In this document: positions 32,387 to 42,311 of the stretch, piece by piece
Numbering within the stretch: the stretch's first letter is position 1
How the letters are laid out: the number at the start of each line of letters is the position of its first letter
Assembly: GCF_008329715.1 (NCBI RefSeq)
Contig: NZ_VTSR01000008.1
Coordinates: 186,001-250,000 of the forward strand
Direction of reading: 5' to 3'
DNA length: 64,000 nucleotides
Origin: Gimesia chilikensis
GTDB taxonomy: Bacteria > Planctomycetota > Planctomycetia > Planctomycetales > Planctomycetaceae
Program-made: the position numbers and the translations under genes
The notes under the pieces: generated by a model
Databases searched by the model: none
What the model was told of the DNA's origin: nothing
Seen by the model: only the letters and a program-made list of their open reading frames with translations

Positions 32387-33928
32387 TCAGCGGCTCATCG
32401 ACTGCGAGTTGATGATCTTGCTGACATCGCCCACTTCCAACGACAGGCTCTTCTGGCTGGGAGGAAACTCCTTGAATGTGTCGATGAACTCGGTCATCAG
32501 CGGGCCGACCTGGCCGATCAGCCAACTGCGGTTCTCGGCCCACTCATCGTAGCCACGGGCCTCGTGGAACCGCTCGAACGGATCAAGCTTCAGGTTGGTG
32601 ATGATCGGAGTCGAGAGGCTCGGTTGTTCGGCTCGGAACCACCGCTCCTGGTCGACGAACAGCATCTTCCAGTCGCCGTAGCGAACGCCGTGGAACTTGG
32701 CCTCCGTGAAATAGAAGAACTCCTTCCGCTTCGTCTTGCCCTCGTTCAACAGCAGGTCGCTCTGGTCGTACCCGTCGAGGTGAACCTTGTAATTGCGGCC
32801 GCCGATCGTCTTGCCCTTCCTCAGTTCCCCCTTGATGTTCTTCTCGCCGACCCAGGCCATCAGCGTGGGAATCCAGTCTTCCATCGTCATGAATTCGCCG
32901 GTAGCGGTGCCGGCAGGAATGTGGCCCTTCCACTTGACGAGCATCGGGACGCGGAAGCCCCCTTCCCAGCCTCCAGCCCCTTTCTGTCCGTGGAAGGGGT
33001 GGTTGCCGCCATCCGGCCAGCTGTTACATGGAGCGCCGTTGTCGGTTGAGAACATCACGATCGTGTTATCTGCGACCTTCAGTTCCTCGAGCAGGTCGAG
33101 CAGTTCGCCCACGTCGTCGTCCATCTCCGCCATGCCGTCGGCGTAGAGGCCGTAGCCGGTCTTTCCCTCGTACTCCTTGTTGAGATTCGTACGGTAGTGC
33201 ATGCGGGTCGTGTTGTGCCACACGAAGAACGGCTTGTCGTCCTTCACGGCCTCGCTAATGAATCGCTTCGACTCGACGAGCACCTCCTGGTCCAGGTTGC
33301 GTTGCCGCTCGCGTCCCCACGGGCCGAGGTCTTTCACATCCTGCGTGCCATCCGGCTTAGCCTTGGAGTGAATCACACCGCGCTGCTTCAGCTTACGGTT
33401 CTCCTGAACCTTCTCATCCTTTGGATAGTCGTACTGCTCGGGGTACTCGCCGGCGTTGAGGTGATAGAGGATGCCGAAGAACTCATCGAAGCCGTGATTC
33501 GTCGGCAGGTGTTCGTCACGGTCGCCGAGGTGGTTCTTACCAAATTGCCCGGTCGCGTATCCGTGGGGTTTCAGCATCTGGGCAAGTGTGGGGTCGCTCT
33601 CCTTAATGCCCTCCTTCGCCCCGGGAAGCCCGACTGTGCTGAGACCGGTCCGGATGGGGTACTGGCCGAGGATGAACGAGGCCCGCCCGGCCGTGCAGGA
33701 GGCCTGGGCATAGTGCCCCATGAAGATCATTCCCTCTTTAGCTAGACGGTCGATGTTCGGAGTCGTGCCGCCCATCATGCCACGATGATAGGCGCTGATG
33801 TTCCACATCCCGACATCATCGCCCCAGATGACAAGGATGTTCGGTTTATCAGCGGCACGGGCTTCAACCGTGGCTGAGAAAGTGGCCAGGAACGACAGCA
33901 GGAGGACAAGCAGGGATCTTGACAACAT
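32387..33928 (-). CDS. Arylsulfatase
   Basis: A 513-residue exported sulfatase of the alkaline-phosphatase superfamily that hydrolyses sulfate esters, typically of algal polysaccharides in planctomycetes. A signal peptide covers ~residues 1-26 (cleavage near ARAADK). Metal-binding Asp37-Asp38 are in VIWGDDVGMWN. CTAGR (78-82) fits the (C/S)xAxR formylglycine motif with Cys78 as the modified residue. STDNGAP, and the W-rich GAGGWEGGFRVPML stretch, are further family marks. ATG 33928 is preferred, with AAAGG upstream; the frame opens earlier at 33964. It is flanked by the two leuS tail copies and is G+C-richer than the island around it, which suggests acquisition. Confidence 0.9.
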   Translation of the reverse strand: MLSRSLLVLLLSFLATFSATVEARAADKPNILVIWGDDVGMWNISAYHRGMMGGTTPNIDRLAKEGMIFMGHYAQASCTAGRASFILGQYPIRTGLSTVGLPGAKEGIKESDPTLAQMLKPHGYATGQFGKNHLGDRDEHLPTNHGFDEFFGILYHLNAGEYPEQYDYPKDEKVQENRKLKQRGVIHSKAKPDGTQDVKDLGPWGRERQRNLDQEVLVESKRFISEAVKDDKPFFVWHNTTRMHYRTNLNKEYEGKTGYGLYADGMAEMDDDVGELLDLLEELKVADNTIVMFSTDNGAPCNSWPDGGNHPFHGQKGAGGWEGGFRVPMLVKWKGHIPAGTATGEFMTMEDWIPTLMAWVGEKNIKGELRKGKTIGGRNYKVHLDGYDQSDLLLNEGKTKRKEFFYFTEAKFHGVRYGDWKMLFVDQERWFRAEQPSLSTPIITNLKLDPFERFHEARGYDEWAENRSWLIGQVGPLMTEFIDTFKEFPPSQKSLSLEVGDVSKIINSQSMSR

Positions 33929-34256
33929 GGTATGCCTTTCGCGTTGGAGAATCTTCGCATCCATTTCGTTTATGCTTCAACCGGTCCGACCAGTTCAGAT
34001 TACTTCACACAGGGTGGCCACGTTAGCTCGCACTACAATCATATTAGATCTTAGGCAGCGTTATCCACTTGAATACTGTGCATTTGAATAATTCAGCAAA
34101 AGTCAGCTGCCCGCGTTCCGTGGACCGGGCTATTAAAGGGGGGCACGTTTCTTTCATTTCCCCACAGCCGCAACAACAGCGCAGCAGGTCCCGCTGCTCC
34201 AGCGGAACCTGCTCGGCTGAAAGTCTGCCTCTGACTGCTCTCCGGTTCGCCGCCGC
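33929..34256. other. Intergenic region, sulfatase upstream to leuS stop
   Basis: About 330 bases. The left part must hold the sulfatase promoter. From 34155 rightward is the sequence duplicated at 32035, including a strong hairpin. No gene is seen; the 140-codon plus frame crossing this stretch is a shadow of leuS. Confidence 0.5.
34183..34213 (-). terminator. Hairpin downstream of leuS
   Basis: Arms AGCAGGTCCCGCT (34183-34195) and AGCGGAACCTGCT (34201-34213), one G:T-type mismatch, loop of five. It lies about 45 bases past the leuS stop. There is no T tract, so it is best regarded as a probable 3'-end hairpin. Confidence 0.55.
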
Positions 34257-37181
34257 TTACTTCACCACGAAGTTGATCAACCGGCCCGGAATGACGACCG
34301 CTTTGACGATCGTCTTGCCTTCCAGGTATTTGGCGATGGTCTCGTCCTGCTCCGCGGCCTGCTGCATCGCTGCCTGGTCGGCATCGGCGGCTACCGAGAT
34401 CTTGGATCGCAATTTTCCATTCACCTGCACCGGCACTTCGACCACCGATTCCTGCAGCAACGCTTCGTCATACTGCGGCCAGTCGGCGTAAGCCAGCGAC
34501 TCGGTATGACCGAGGATGCTCCAGAGTTCCTCGGCGATGTGCGGTGCGAACGGGGAGAGCAACAGGAGGAAATCAGAGAGCACCGAACGCGAACGCGTCT
34601 TCTGCTGTCCCATCGCGTTCACGAATTCCATCATGCGGCTGATGGCCGTATTGAACGAGAGCTTCTCGATATCTGCGGACACGGCTTTGATGGTCTTGTG
34701 CAGAATCCGCAACTGTTCTTCGGAAGGATCTGCGTCGGTCACGCCCTCGTTCAACTGCAACTCTTCGGCACGTTCGTCGATGATCAACCGCCAGACGCGA
34801 CCGAGGAATCGACAGACGCCGTCCACGCCGCTCATGCTCCAGGGCTTGGTCGCTTCGAGTGGCCCCATAAACATTTCGTACATCCGCAAGGAATCGGCAC
34901 CGTACTCGTCCACCACAAAGTCGGGATTGACCACGTTACCTCGCGACTTCGACATCTTATGCGCGCGGCTGTTGACGAAGATCTCCGGTTCACCCACGAG
35001 CACGAAATCTTCGCCCGCTTTCTCTACCTGCTCTGATTCGAGTTTGATCGGCGTGGCTGGCTCACCTGAGTTCTTAATGGCCCATTTCGTGTCGGACTCA
35101 TCCGATTCTTCTACGTCTTTCGCGGAGATCCAGGAGCCGTCGGCTTTCTGGAAGCCGGTCAACTCGACATCGCCGAGAATCATCCCCTGGTTCACGAGCT
35201 TCTGGAACGGTTCGGGGCAGGTCACATAACCGCGGTCGAACAACACCTGATGCCAGAAACGGGCATAGAGCAAGTGCAACACCGCGTGCTCGCCACCGCC
35301 GATGTAGAGATCGACGGGCAACCACTGTTTTTCAATCTCGGGATCGATAAACCGCTCTCCGTTTTTCGGATCGGCATACCGCAAATAGTACCAGCAGGAG
35401 CCCGCCCATTGCGGCATGCTGTTGACTTCCCGCATCAGGCGCGTGCCGTCCGCGTCGGTTTTGTACAACCACTCTTCAGGGGCGACAGACAACGGCGGCT
35501 CCGGAGTGCCCGTCGGCTTGAATTCCTTCAACTCGGGAAGTTCGACGGGCAAATTCTCCGCCGCCTCGGCCCGCATCAATCCGGTGATGTTGCCGTCCGC
35601 ATCGAGCTCATGCCAGATCGGGAACGGCTCGCCCCAGAAGTGCTGACGACTGAAGAGCCAGTCCCGCAACCGGTAATTAACGGCCCCTTTGCCCACGCCC
35701 TGACTGACGAGGTCCGCGGTAATCTGTTTCTTGAAGTCAGCCGTCGGCGTGCCGTCAAAGGCCCCTGAGTTGATCGCCGTCCCGAACCCGGAGAACGGCG
35801 TGCGTTTCTGGCCGTCGATTTCGGCTTCGAGCGCCTGTTCGTCTTTGGAGGGAGTATAATCCGCGGGCGGTTCGACCACCGCGATGATCTGCAAATCAAA
35901 TTCCACCGCGAATTCCCAGTCGCGCAAGTCGTGCGCAGGAACCGCCATGATCGCACCGGTGCCGTAGCTACTCAAGACGTAGTCCGCAATCCAGACCGGA
36001 ACCCGCGTTCCATTCACCGGGTTGACCGCATAGCTGCCGGTAAAGACGCCCGTCTTCTCCTTGGCGAGATCGGTCCGGTCGAGATCACTCTTGAGGGCCG
36101 CCTGTTTGCGATAGGTGTCGACGGCTGCCTTCTGATCGGCTGAGGTCAAACGATCCACGAACGGATGCTCGGGCGCCAACACCATGTAGGTAGCCCCGTA
36201 CAACGTATCCGGGCGGGTTGTGTAAACCCGCAACACGTCGGCTTCCTGGTCTTCCGGAAAGCCTGCTGAGCGACGCTTCGCTTTCCAGTTGTCAAATTCC
36301 GCATAGACGTCTGCTTCCGGGTCGCCCGAGCCGATAAAGAAATCGACCTCGGCCCCTTCACTGCGGCCAATCCAGTTGGTCTGGAGCGACTTGATCGAAT
36401 CGGACCAGTCGAGACCTTCGAGCCCGTCCACGAGACGATCGCCATACTTGGTGATTCGCAACATCCACTGCCGCAAGGGAACCCGCTCGACCGGATGGCC
36501 GCCCCGCTCGCTCTTGCCGTCGATGATCTCTTCATTCGCCAACACGGTTCCCAATTTCGGGCACCAGTTGACCGGCGCTTCATGCTGGTAAGCGAGGCGC
36601 TGACGATCCTGGTAGCGGCGGACCGCTTCTTCGCCCGCGGCCTGCACTTTTTCAGGAATCGGCAATTCGCTGATCGGACGGGCCCGCCCCGTGCGTTCTT
36701 TTCCGTCCGGTCCGGTCCACTTGCATTCGTTGTCGAACCAGGAATCGAACAACTGGAGGAAAATCCACTGCGTCCAGCGGAAGTAATCGGGATCGGTCGT
36801 GGAGAATTCACGACTCCAGTCGTAACTGAAGCCGAGCATCTTCAACTGGCGGCGGAAGGTGTCGATGTTTTTCTGCGTCGTAATCCGCGGCGGGGTACCG
36901 GTTTTGATCGCATGCTGTTCCGCGGGCAAGCCGAAGGCGTCCCAGCCCATGGGGTGCAAGACCTGCTTCCCCTGCATGCGGGCATGACGACAGACGATAT
37001 CGGTGGCGGTGTAACCTTCCGGATGCCCCACGTGCAAGCCATCGCCCGACGGATAGGGAAACATATCGAGAACATACAGCTTGTCTTTCCCTTCAACAAA
37101 GTCTCCCGTTTTGAAGGTTTCGTGCTGGTCCCAATAGGCTTGCCATTTGGTTTCAATCCGCTTGGCGTCATAGCGAGGCAT
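34257..37181 (-). CDS. leuS: Leucyl-tRNA synthetase
   Basis: Charges tRNA-Leu with leucine using ATP; class Ia synthetase. At 974 residues it is long for a bacterial LeuRS. The HIGH-type motif is HVGH (50-53). The Rossmann core is split by an editing domain (CP1), which removes misactivated amino acids. KMSKS lies near residue 740. The tail [20 protein letters not shown] is the C-terminal domain. I start at ATG 37181 ([10 protein letters not shown]) with AGGAAG upstream; the ten codons before it look like leader. It ends in the hairpin at 34183. A broken second copy of its 3' end lies at 32136-32293. Confidence 0.97.
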   Translation of the reverse strand: MPRYDAKRIETKWQAYWDQHETFKTGDFVEGKDKLYVLDMFPYPSGDGLHVGHPEGYTATDIVCRHARMQGKQVLHPMGWDAFGLPAEQHAIKTGTPPRITTQKNIDTFRRQLKMLGFSYDWSREFSTTDPDYFRWTQWIFLQLFDSWFDNECKWTGPDGKERTGRARPISELPIPEKVQAAGEEAVRRYQDRQRLAYQHEAPVNWCPKLGTVLANEEIIDGKSERGGHPVERVPLRQWMLRITKYGDRLVDGLEGLDWSDSIKSLQTNWIGRSEGAEVDFFIGSGDPEADVYAEFDNWKAKRRSAGFPEDQEADVLRVYTTRPDTLYGATYMVLAPEHPFVDRLTSADQKAAVDTYRKQAALKSDLDRTDLAKEKTGVFTGSYAVNPVNGTRVPVWIADYVLSSYGTGAIMAVPAHDLRDWEFAVEFDLQIIAVVEPPADYTPSKDEQALEAEIDGQKRTPFSGFGTAINSGAFDGTPTADFKKQITADLVSQGVGKGAVNYRLRDWLFSRQHFWGEPFPIWHELDADGNITGLMRAEAAENLPVELPELKEFKPTGTPEPPLSVAPEEWLYKTDADGTRLMREVNSMPQWAGSCWYYLRYADPKNGERFIDPEIEKQWLPVDLYIGGGEHAVLHLLYARFWHQVLFDRGYVTCPEPFQKLVNQGMILGDVELTGFQKADGSWISAKDVEESDESDTKWAIKNSGEPATPIKLESEQVEKAGEDFVLVGEPEIFVNSRAHKMSKSRGNVVNPDFVVDEYGADSLRMYEMFMGPLEATKPWSMSGVDGVCRFLGRVWRLIIDERAEELQLNEGVTDADPSEEQLRILHKTIKAVSADIEKLSFNTAISRMMEFVNAMGQQKTRSRSVLSDFLLLLSPFAPHIAEELWSILGHTESLAYADWPQYDEALLQESVVEVPVQVNGKLRSKISVAADADQAAMQQAAEQDETIAKYLEGKTIVKAVVIPGRLINFVVK

Positions 37182-37569
37182 GGTATCCGGTCTTCCTGAT
37201 TCGTTGGGCACTCGGGCCCGGTCAAAGATTTAAAATTCAACAGCCTGGAAACGTTTTCCCGGTCGTACAGGGTAACAGACAGACAGGTTGGCTGTCAGTG
37301 ATATCTACAAGAATAGAGTAAGTTTAGCTATCCTCGGAAACTTTGCAATTCTGCCTGTTTTTGAGATCGAGGGTTTCTTTACAGTCCTCGATTTGTCAAA
37401 ATGGACGGGCTTAGAATCCGCCCCAGAACAATCCGATTTTTGACACTTAGACTGTGTCCAGTTTTACTGTAGCGTCTCCAGGACCGTTTGGACCGAGTAG
37501 ATTAATTTGAAAACGCTATGGTTAAATGCGACGCGATCTAGAACACGGCTCAGACCGGGAGTAAACATA
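37182..37569. other. Divergent intergenic region, leuS / TIM-barrel gene
   Basis: About 390 A+T-leaning bases between divergent genes, so both promoters should lie here. One small inverted repeat is visible (ATCGAGG 37366-37372, CCTCGAT 37386-37392). I see no T-box or other leucine-responsive leader for leuS. Confidence 0.4.
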
Positions 37570-38535
37570 ATGGCAGTTCCTTCAGAGACCCAATTCAACC
37601 AGGAAACCAGCAGACGCGAATTTCTGAAATCAGCCTCCCTGGCCGGTTTCGGTGCCCTCGCAGCAGGTTCTTTGATCACAGACACAGTTTTGTCCGCCGG
37701 TGTTCAGAAAAAAACGGCTCCCGAACATCTGAAACTGAGTCTGGCCGCCTATTCTTTCAACCGGGATCTGCAGAAATACTGGCCCACGCCCCGCAAACGC
37801 AAAACCCCCGCTACCATGGATATCATGGATTTCGTGCGCTACTGCGGCGAGCTGAAACTGGATGGCTGCGAGTTGACCAGCTACTACTTCCCCAACCCGG
37901 TCAGTGAAGACTACCTGAAAGAGACGAAAGACCTCGTCGGCTCTCTGGGTATGGAAGTCTCCGGCACCGCCATCGGTAACGACTTCTGTCTGCCGGTAGG
38001 CAAAGCCCGCGATGAACAGCTGGAAATGACCCGCAACTGGATCGACTACGCCGCCATTCTGGGTGCGCCCGTCATCCGGATTTTCGCCGGTCGTGTTCCC
38101 AAGGGTGGCAACGAAGCAGAAGCCATCAAGATGTGCCAGAAAGGGATTAACGAATCGCTGAAGTATGCGGAACAGAAAGGCGTCAGCCTCGCGTTGGAAA
38201 ATCATGGCGGCATTACTTCCACCCCGGAACAGATGATGCGGATTATTGATGGCATCAACAAATCGCCCAACTTTGGCGTGAACTTCGACAGCGGTAACTT
38301 CCGCACCGAACATCCCTACGCAGACCTGGAAAAGATCGCTCCCCTGGCGATCAACGCCCAGATCAAAGTCGAAATGGGTGCCCGTGGGGAAGAAAAACCG
38401 GCCGACATTCCCCGGATCGTAAAAATTCTCAAGGACGCAAACTACAAGAACTTCATCGTCCTGGAGTATGAAGCCGATGAACCACCCAAAGAAGCAATTC
38501 CCGGCTACATCAAGCAGCTGCGCAAGCTGATTTGA
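37570..38535 (+). CDS. Tat-exported sugar phosphate isomerase/epimerase-like protein
   Basis: A 321-residue TIM-barrel protein of the AP-endonuclease-2/xylose-isomerase-like group, very expanded in planctomycetes. A twin-arginine signal opens it (SRREFLKSASLAG, ~residues 14-26), so it is exported folded, presumably by the TatC encoded at 3574. The barrel shows LKLSLAAYSF, a metal-ligand region around LALENHGG, VNFDSGN and VLEYEADEPP. These resemble metal-binding Glu, Asp and His positions of sugar isomerases; the substrate is unknown. ATG 37570 has GGGAG upstream; an earlier in-frame start at 37507 would only lengthen the leader. Confidence 0.85.
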   Translation: MAVPSETQFNQETSRREFLKSASLAGFGALAAGSLITDTVLSAGVQKKTAPEHLKLSLAAYSFNRDLQKYWPTPRKRKTPATMDIMDFVRYCGELKLDGCELTSYYFPNPVSEDYLKETKDLVGSLGMEVSGTAIGNDFCLPVGKARDEQLEMTRNWIDYAAILGAPVIRIFAGRVPKGGNEAEAIKMCQKGINESLKYAEQKGVSLALENHGGITSTPEQMMRIIDGINKSPNFGVNFDSGNFRTEHPYADLEKIAPLAINAQIKVEMGARGEEKPADIPRIVKILKDANYKNFIVLEYEADEPPKEAIPGYIKQLRKLI

Positions 38536-38581
38536 AGGTACTCGTTCCGCCTTACCCCATCAGGTCGCATGAGACGCCATC

Positions 38582-38962
38582 ATGGATGAAACCGATCCGC
38601 AACCCAATGAAAATAAATCAGGCCGCTCGTTCCTGGGGAATCAACTTCCTCTGGAGCGGGAGACCTGCATCTTTATTCTGGTCAATGCACTGGATGTGTT
38701 TATGACCTACCTGCTGCTGGTCACCGGAAGTTTCCGCGAGTCCAACCAGTTGGCCAACTACTTCATCGCCCATTGGGGCATCCGGGGGATGGTCTACTTC
38801 AAGTTCTCCCTGGTCGCCGTGGTGACGGTGATTGCCCAGATCGTGGCCCGCAAAAAGATGGAGACCGGTCGCAAGCTGTTGAACTTCGGCTCATTGATCG
38901 TCGCGGGCGTCGTCATCTACAGCTTCGTACTGCTGATGCGCTCGGGCTACCTGTTTAAATAA
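38582..38962 (+). CDS. DUF5658-like small membrane protein
   Basis: A 126-residue protein with three hydrophobic spans. The first span contains the NALDVFMTYLLL and ESNQLANYF motifs expected of DUF5658 proteins, whose role is unknown. The short N-terminal tail is polar. It follows the TIM-barrel gene by 47 bases in the same direction and may be cotranscribed. It ends 8 bases before the convergent rsmE stop. Confidence 0.7.
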   Translation: MDETDPQPNENKSGRSFLGNQLPLERETCIFILVNALDVFMTYLLLVTGSFRESNQLANYFIAHWGIRGMVYFKFSLVAVVTVIAQIVARKKMETGRKLLNFGSLIVAGVVIYSFVLLMRSGYLFK

Positions 38963-38969
38963 CGAGGCT

Positions 38970-39686
38970 CTAAGGCAAGCGAACCAGGCCCGCCATCAGG
39001 AGTGCCGCCGTCTCGATCCGCAGGATGCCCGCGTTGATTTGAACCGCCTGTGCCCCAGCGTCCTCCGCTGCCTGAACTTCTTCAGCAGAAAAGCCCCCTT
39101 CGGGTCCGATCAGAATCACAACACCGGCTGCGGACGCTTCCGGTCCAGACAGATTCCGTTCCGTCCACGCGACTCCCTGCGGATCGGCGATCAGCAGTTG
39201 CTGCTCTGCCGGGTCGATCTCCTTGAGGAAGTCGCTCAACGCCTGTAACGGGGCCAGCTCCATCAGTCGAATCTGGCCCGACTGTTTCGCGGCAGACACG
39301 ATCGTCTGTTGTAATTTTTTCAATCGGTTCTCACCCGGGTCGACGCTGCTTCGTTCCGTGGTCAGGGGCACGAGCCTGGTGACGCCCAGCTCGGCTGCTT
39401 TTTCGACCAGCCAGCGAAAGCGGTCTCCCTTGGGAACCGCGGTCGCCAGAATCAGGGGAACCTGTGTCTCAGCCTCGATTTCGTGACGACGCACCACCTT
39501 GATATCGACCGTTTTCCGACCTGTTTTCTCAATCTGCCCCTCGGCTTCGATTCCGGTACCGTTAAACAGCAGGACCTCATCCCCCACCTTCATCCGTAAA
39601 ACGTGCAGCAGATGATGGGCCTCGCTCCCGTCCAGCTGGAGGAGCGCGTCGTCCAAAGAACCTTCATAAAAAAAACGGTGCGTCAT
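38970..39686 (-). CDS. rsmE: 16S rRNA (uracil(1498)-N3)-methyltransferase
   Basis: Adds m3U at position 1498 of 16S rRNA using SAM. The 238-residue SPOUT-class enzyme has an N-terminal PUA-like domain (HRFFYEG, EAHHLLHVLRMKVGDEV) and a knotted SAM domain with ILIGPEGGFSAEE and the closing LRIETAALLMAG. Length and order are canonical. It is transcribed alone. Confidence 0.95.
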   Translation of the reverse strand: MTHRFFYEGSLDDALLQLDGSEAHHLLHVLRMKVGDEVLLFNGTGIEAEGQIEKTGRKTVDIKVVRRHEIEAETQVPLILATAVPKGDRFRWLVEKAAELGVTRLVPLTTERSSVDPGENRLKKLQQTIVSAAKQSGQIRLMELAPLQALSDFLKEIDPAEQQLLIADPQGVAWTERNLSGPEASAAGVVILIGPEGGFSAEEVQAAEDAGAQAVQINAGILRIETAALLMAGLVRLP

Positions 39687-39896
39687 GAATGTTTCTCAAG
39701 AAATCACTGATCGAAGAAGAGGCGGTACGGCTTTAATTTACGCAAGTTGAGGAAAATGAACTCAGCAGCCACGGTTCGGTCATGCCGATAGTAGTCATTG
39801 GCCGATTTTAACAATAAGGCAGGATTCCGTAACAGCGGGACCAGAGAATCTGAGCAAATCTGTTCAAACATCATTTTCATCGGGTCAACTTCAATC

Positions 39897-40733
39897 ATGT
39901 ACTACGACTTCTGGAATTTGTCACAGGCACCCTTTTCTCAACAACAGGATCTGGCGCTGTTCTTTGAAAGTGAACTCCATGAAGAGGCCCTGGCCCGTCT
40001 GCTGTTCGTGGCAGAGGAACAGAAAAAATGCAGTCTGTTTAGCGGTCCTTCCGGCACCGGAAAGTCACTCACATTAAAAGCCTGCCAGCAGATTCTGACC
40101 CGCAGTTCCTGTCAGTGTGAATACCTGGACCTGCTGGGACTCGGAGAAGAAGAGTTTCTCTGGCAGCTCTGTGCCCAACTGCGTCTCGGCCCTGCCCATG
40201 AGACCCCACTGCCTCAACTCTGGAGACAGCTCACCGACTGTCTGACCGGCATGCAACTCACCCAGGGTCGACTCCTGCTGCTGCTGGATCACGTTGATCT
40301 GAGCCGCCTGGAAGCACTGCACGCCGTCGAGCGTCTGTTGCACACCGGCAATCAGCAGTTCCCCAGTCTCTCTCTGGTGCTGACGATGGACGAAACCAGC
40401 TCGCCCCAGGCAGAGCGTGCCGCACAGATTTCCGATCTGTCGATCGAACTGACGGCACTGGATTCGGAAATGACCGAAAATTATATTCAGCATCGCCTGA
40501 GCCTCTCCGGTTGTGCCGACTCGGTCTTCACCACAGATGCGATTAAAGAAATTCACCGGTCCACACACGGATTCCCGACCCGGATCAATCAAATCTGCGA
40601 TCTGGCACTGCTCGCCGGATATGAACAGAATCTGAACGAAATCGACGCCGAAGTGATCCGCAGGGCACAACGTGAAATTAATGGTGCACCTGCACACGTC
40701 AACCGCATTTCCGAAGCCATCCAGGGTGTATAG
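39897..40733 (+). CDS. ExeA-like AAA ATPase
   Basis: A 278-residue single-domain AAA protein of the ExeA/GspA type. The opening YYDFWNLSQAPF matches that family, which often begins near a Tyr-Tyr-x-Phe motif. Walker A is GPSGTGKS (~residues 48-55), Walker B is LLLLLDHVD (~residues 124-132), and the segment RSTHGFPTRINQICDLALL matches sensor-2. Unlike ExeA it lacks a peptidoglycan-binding C-terminal domain, and no secretion genes are near. It may regulate a surface or motility function. The upstream frame to 39798 lacks a ribosome site, so I start at 39897. Confidence 0.8.
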   Translation: MYYDFWNLSQAPFSQQQDLALFFESELHEEALARLLFVAEEQKKCSLFSGPSGTGKSLTLKACQQILTRSSCQCEYLDLLGLGEEEFLWQLCAQLRLGPAHETPLPQLWRQLTDCLTGMQLTQGRLLLLLDHVDLSRLEALHAVERLLHTGNQQFPSLSLVLTMDETSSPQAERAAQISDLSIELTALDSEMTENYIQHRLSLSGCADSVFTTDAIKEIHRSTHGFPTRINQICDLALLAGYEQNLNEIDAEVIRRAQREINGAPAHVNRISEAIQGV

Positions 40734-40786
40734 AATAAGGGCAGACAAAACAGCCCCTTATTCTTTCACAGAAACCCTGACGCATC

Positions 40787-41482
40787 ATGCACATCTGCCT
40801 GTTTGACATTGATGGTACGCTTATTGACTCCGGCGGCGCCGGTCAGCATTCAATTCTGCACATGCTGGAAGACGAATTTCAGGTCTCCGCCCCCATTGAG
40901 GGCATCCCGACGGCCGGCCGTACCGATCACTCGATCATGGTCGATCTGTTTGAATACTTTAAAATCGAAAACACCAGCGCCAACCGCAAGCGTTTCGAAG
41001 CCGGTTATCTCAGGCTGCTCGCTTCCAATCTGAAGACGCGCCAGGGACGCGTGCTGCCGGGCATCCGCGATATTCTGGATACCCTGGCCGAACACGAGCA
41101 TGTCGACCTGGGTTTATTGACCGGAAATTTCGAGCAGGGTGCACATCAGAAACTGACGCATTACGATCTGCACCACTTTTTCGAATTTGGTGCCTATGGC
41201 GATCATCACGCGGACCGCAACGATGTCGCCCATGAAGCGATCCGACAGATTCAACTGCGGCATGCTCCCGAGCTGTTGACGCAGGCGACCATCTGGGTCA
41301 TCGGCGATACCCCGAGTGACATTACCTGTGCCCGGGCCATCGGTGCCCAGGTCATTGCGGTCGCCACCGGCGTCTATCCCCTCGAAGAACTGGAAAAGTG
41401 CAAACCCGACTACCTGTTCGCACACTTCGAAGAGATCCAGCCGGTCCTCTCGCTGTTCGCACCACCTTCGGTGACATTTTAG
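40787..41482 (+). CDS. HAD-superfamily hydrolase
   Basis: A 231-residue phosphatase-like protein of the phosphoglycolate-phosphatase type. Motif I is FDIDGTLIDSGG (~residues 6-17), with the nucleophile Asp and acid Asp two residues later. Motif II is LLTGN (~residues 107-111) and motif III/IV is IGDTPSDITCARA (~residues 172-184). The cap is helical. The natural substrate is unknown. The gene follows the ATPase by 53 bases and overlaps the convergent SRAP gene by four bases at the stop codons. Confidence 0.85.
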   Translation: MHICLFDIDGTLIDSGGAGQHSILHMLEDEFQVSAPIEGIPTAGRTDHSIMVDLFEYFKIENTSANRKRFEAGYLRLLASNLKTRQGRVLPGIRDILDTLAEHEHVDLGLLTGNFEQGAHQKLTHYDLHHFFEFGAYGDHHADRNDVAHEAIRQIQLRHAPELLTQATIWVIGDTPSDITCARAIGAQVIAVATGVYPLEELEKCKPDYLFAHFEEIQPVLSLFAPPSVTF

Positions 41483-42165
41483 AACAGCGTTTTCTGTTCG
41501 CGGATCGGCTCGATGCATTCGGGGGAATCGTTGGCCACCCGATTCACGAAGGAACTGACCGGGTAAGCCTGCATCTCGTCTGCAGGATAGGTCTGCAGCA
41601 GAGTTTCCAGCTGCGGGATCGGCGTGGTGTCGGCACTCAGCCATTTGCGATACTGCTCCGGTCTCAGGATTACCGGCATCCGCGGATGAATGCCTTCCAG
41701 CAATGAATTGGCAGCGGTCGTCAACACACTGCAGGTTTCCAGTTCGCTGCCGTCCGGACTGCTCCACTGTTCCCACAATCCAGCCATCGCAAACAGGGGT
41801 TCCTCACTCAGACGCACGCACATCGCCTGTTTGGAACGATTGCCGGCACTCTTCCACTCATAAAACCCATTCGCAGGAATCAGGCAGCGACGGTAACGGA
41901 ATGCGTTTTTAAACGAAGGCTTTGAAGCTGCGGTTTCCGAACGGGCGTTGATCATCGCCTGTCCCGGCTGCGGATCTTTGGACCACGCGGGAATAAAACC
42001 CCATTGAAAATGCCGGACCTCGAGCTCCGCACCAGCATTCGTTATCGCCAGCACGGGCTGGGAAGGAGCGATGTTATAGCGCGGGGAAACCCGCGGAAAT
42101 GACACCATCTGAAACAGCCGCTTGATTTCTTCGTCAGGCGAAAACAGGAAAAAACGGGCACACAT
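41479..42165 (-). CDS. SRAP-domain protein (YedK/HMCES-type)
   Basis: A 228-residue SOS-response-associated peptidase. Such proteins form a DNA-protein crosslink at abasic sites in single-stranded DNA, with the N-terminal Cys as nucleophile after Met removal. All main motifs are seen: MCARFF (Cys2), RYNIAPSQ, NARSET, CLIPANGFYEW (with Glu), and IHPRMPVIL (with the catalytic His). The ATG at 42165 must be the start because Cys2 must be second. The gene overlaps the HAD gene at their stops. No lexA-box-like palindrome was noticed upstream. Confidence 0.9.
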   Translation of the reverse strand: MCARFFLFSPDEEIKRLFQMVSFPRVSPRYNIAPSQPVLAITNAGAELEVRHFQWGFIPAWSKDPQPGQAMINARSETAASKPSFKNAFRYRRCLIPANGFYEWKSAGNRSKQAMCVRLSEEPLFAMAGLWEQWSSPDGSELETCSVLTTAANSLLEGIHPRMPVILRPEQYRKWLSADTTPIPQLETLLQTYPADEMQAYPVSSFVNRVANDSPECIEPIREQKTLF

Positions 42166-42311
42166 GCTGGATACGCTCTTCACTCTTTTGAAACAGGAAA
42201 GGCGGGACAATGGTTGACACCAGAGCCTGTTATCTTAAATGATGAGGACCACAAGTGCTATTCAGAAACCGGGCACGACAGAAACTCACACACGCGGAAG
42301 GATCAAACAGC

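Noticed and set aside
34069..34491. Plus-strand open frame across the leuS end
   Set aside because: Opposite to the conserved C-terminus of leuS; composition is that of a reverse-frame shadow.
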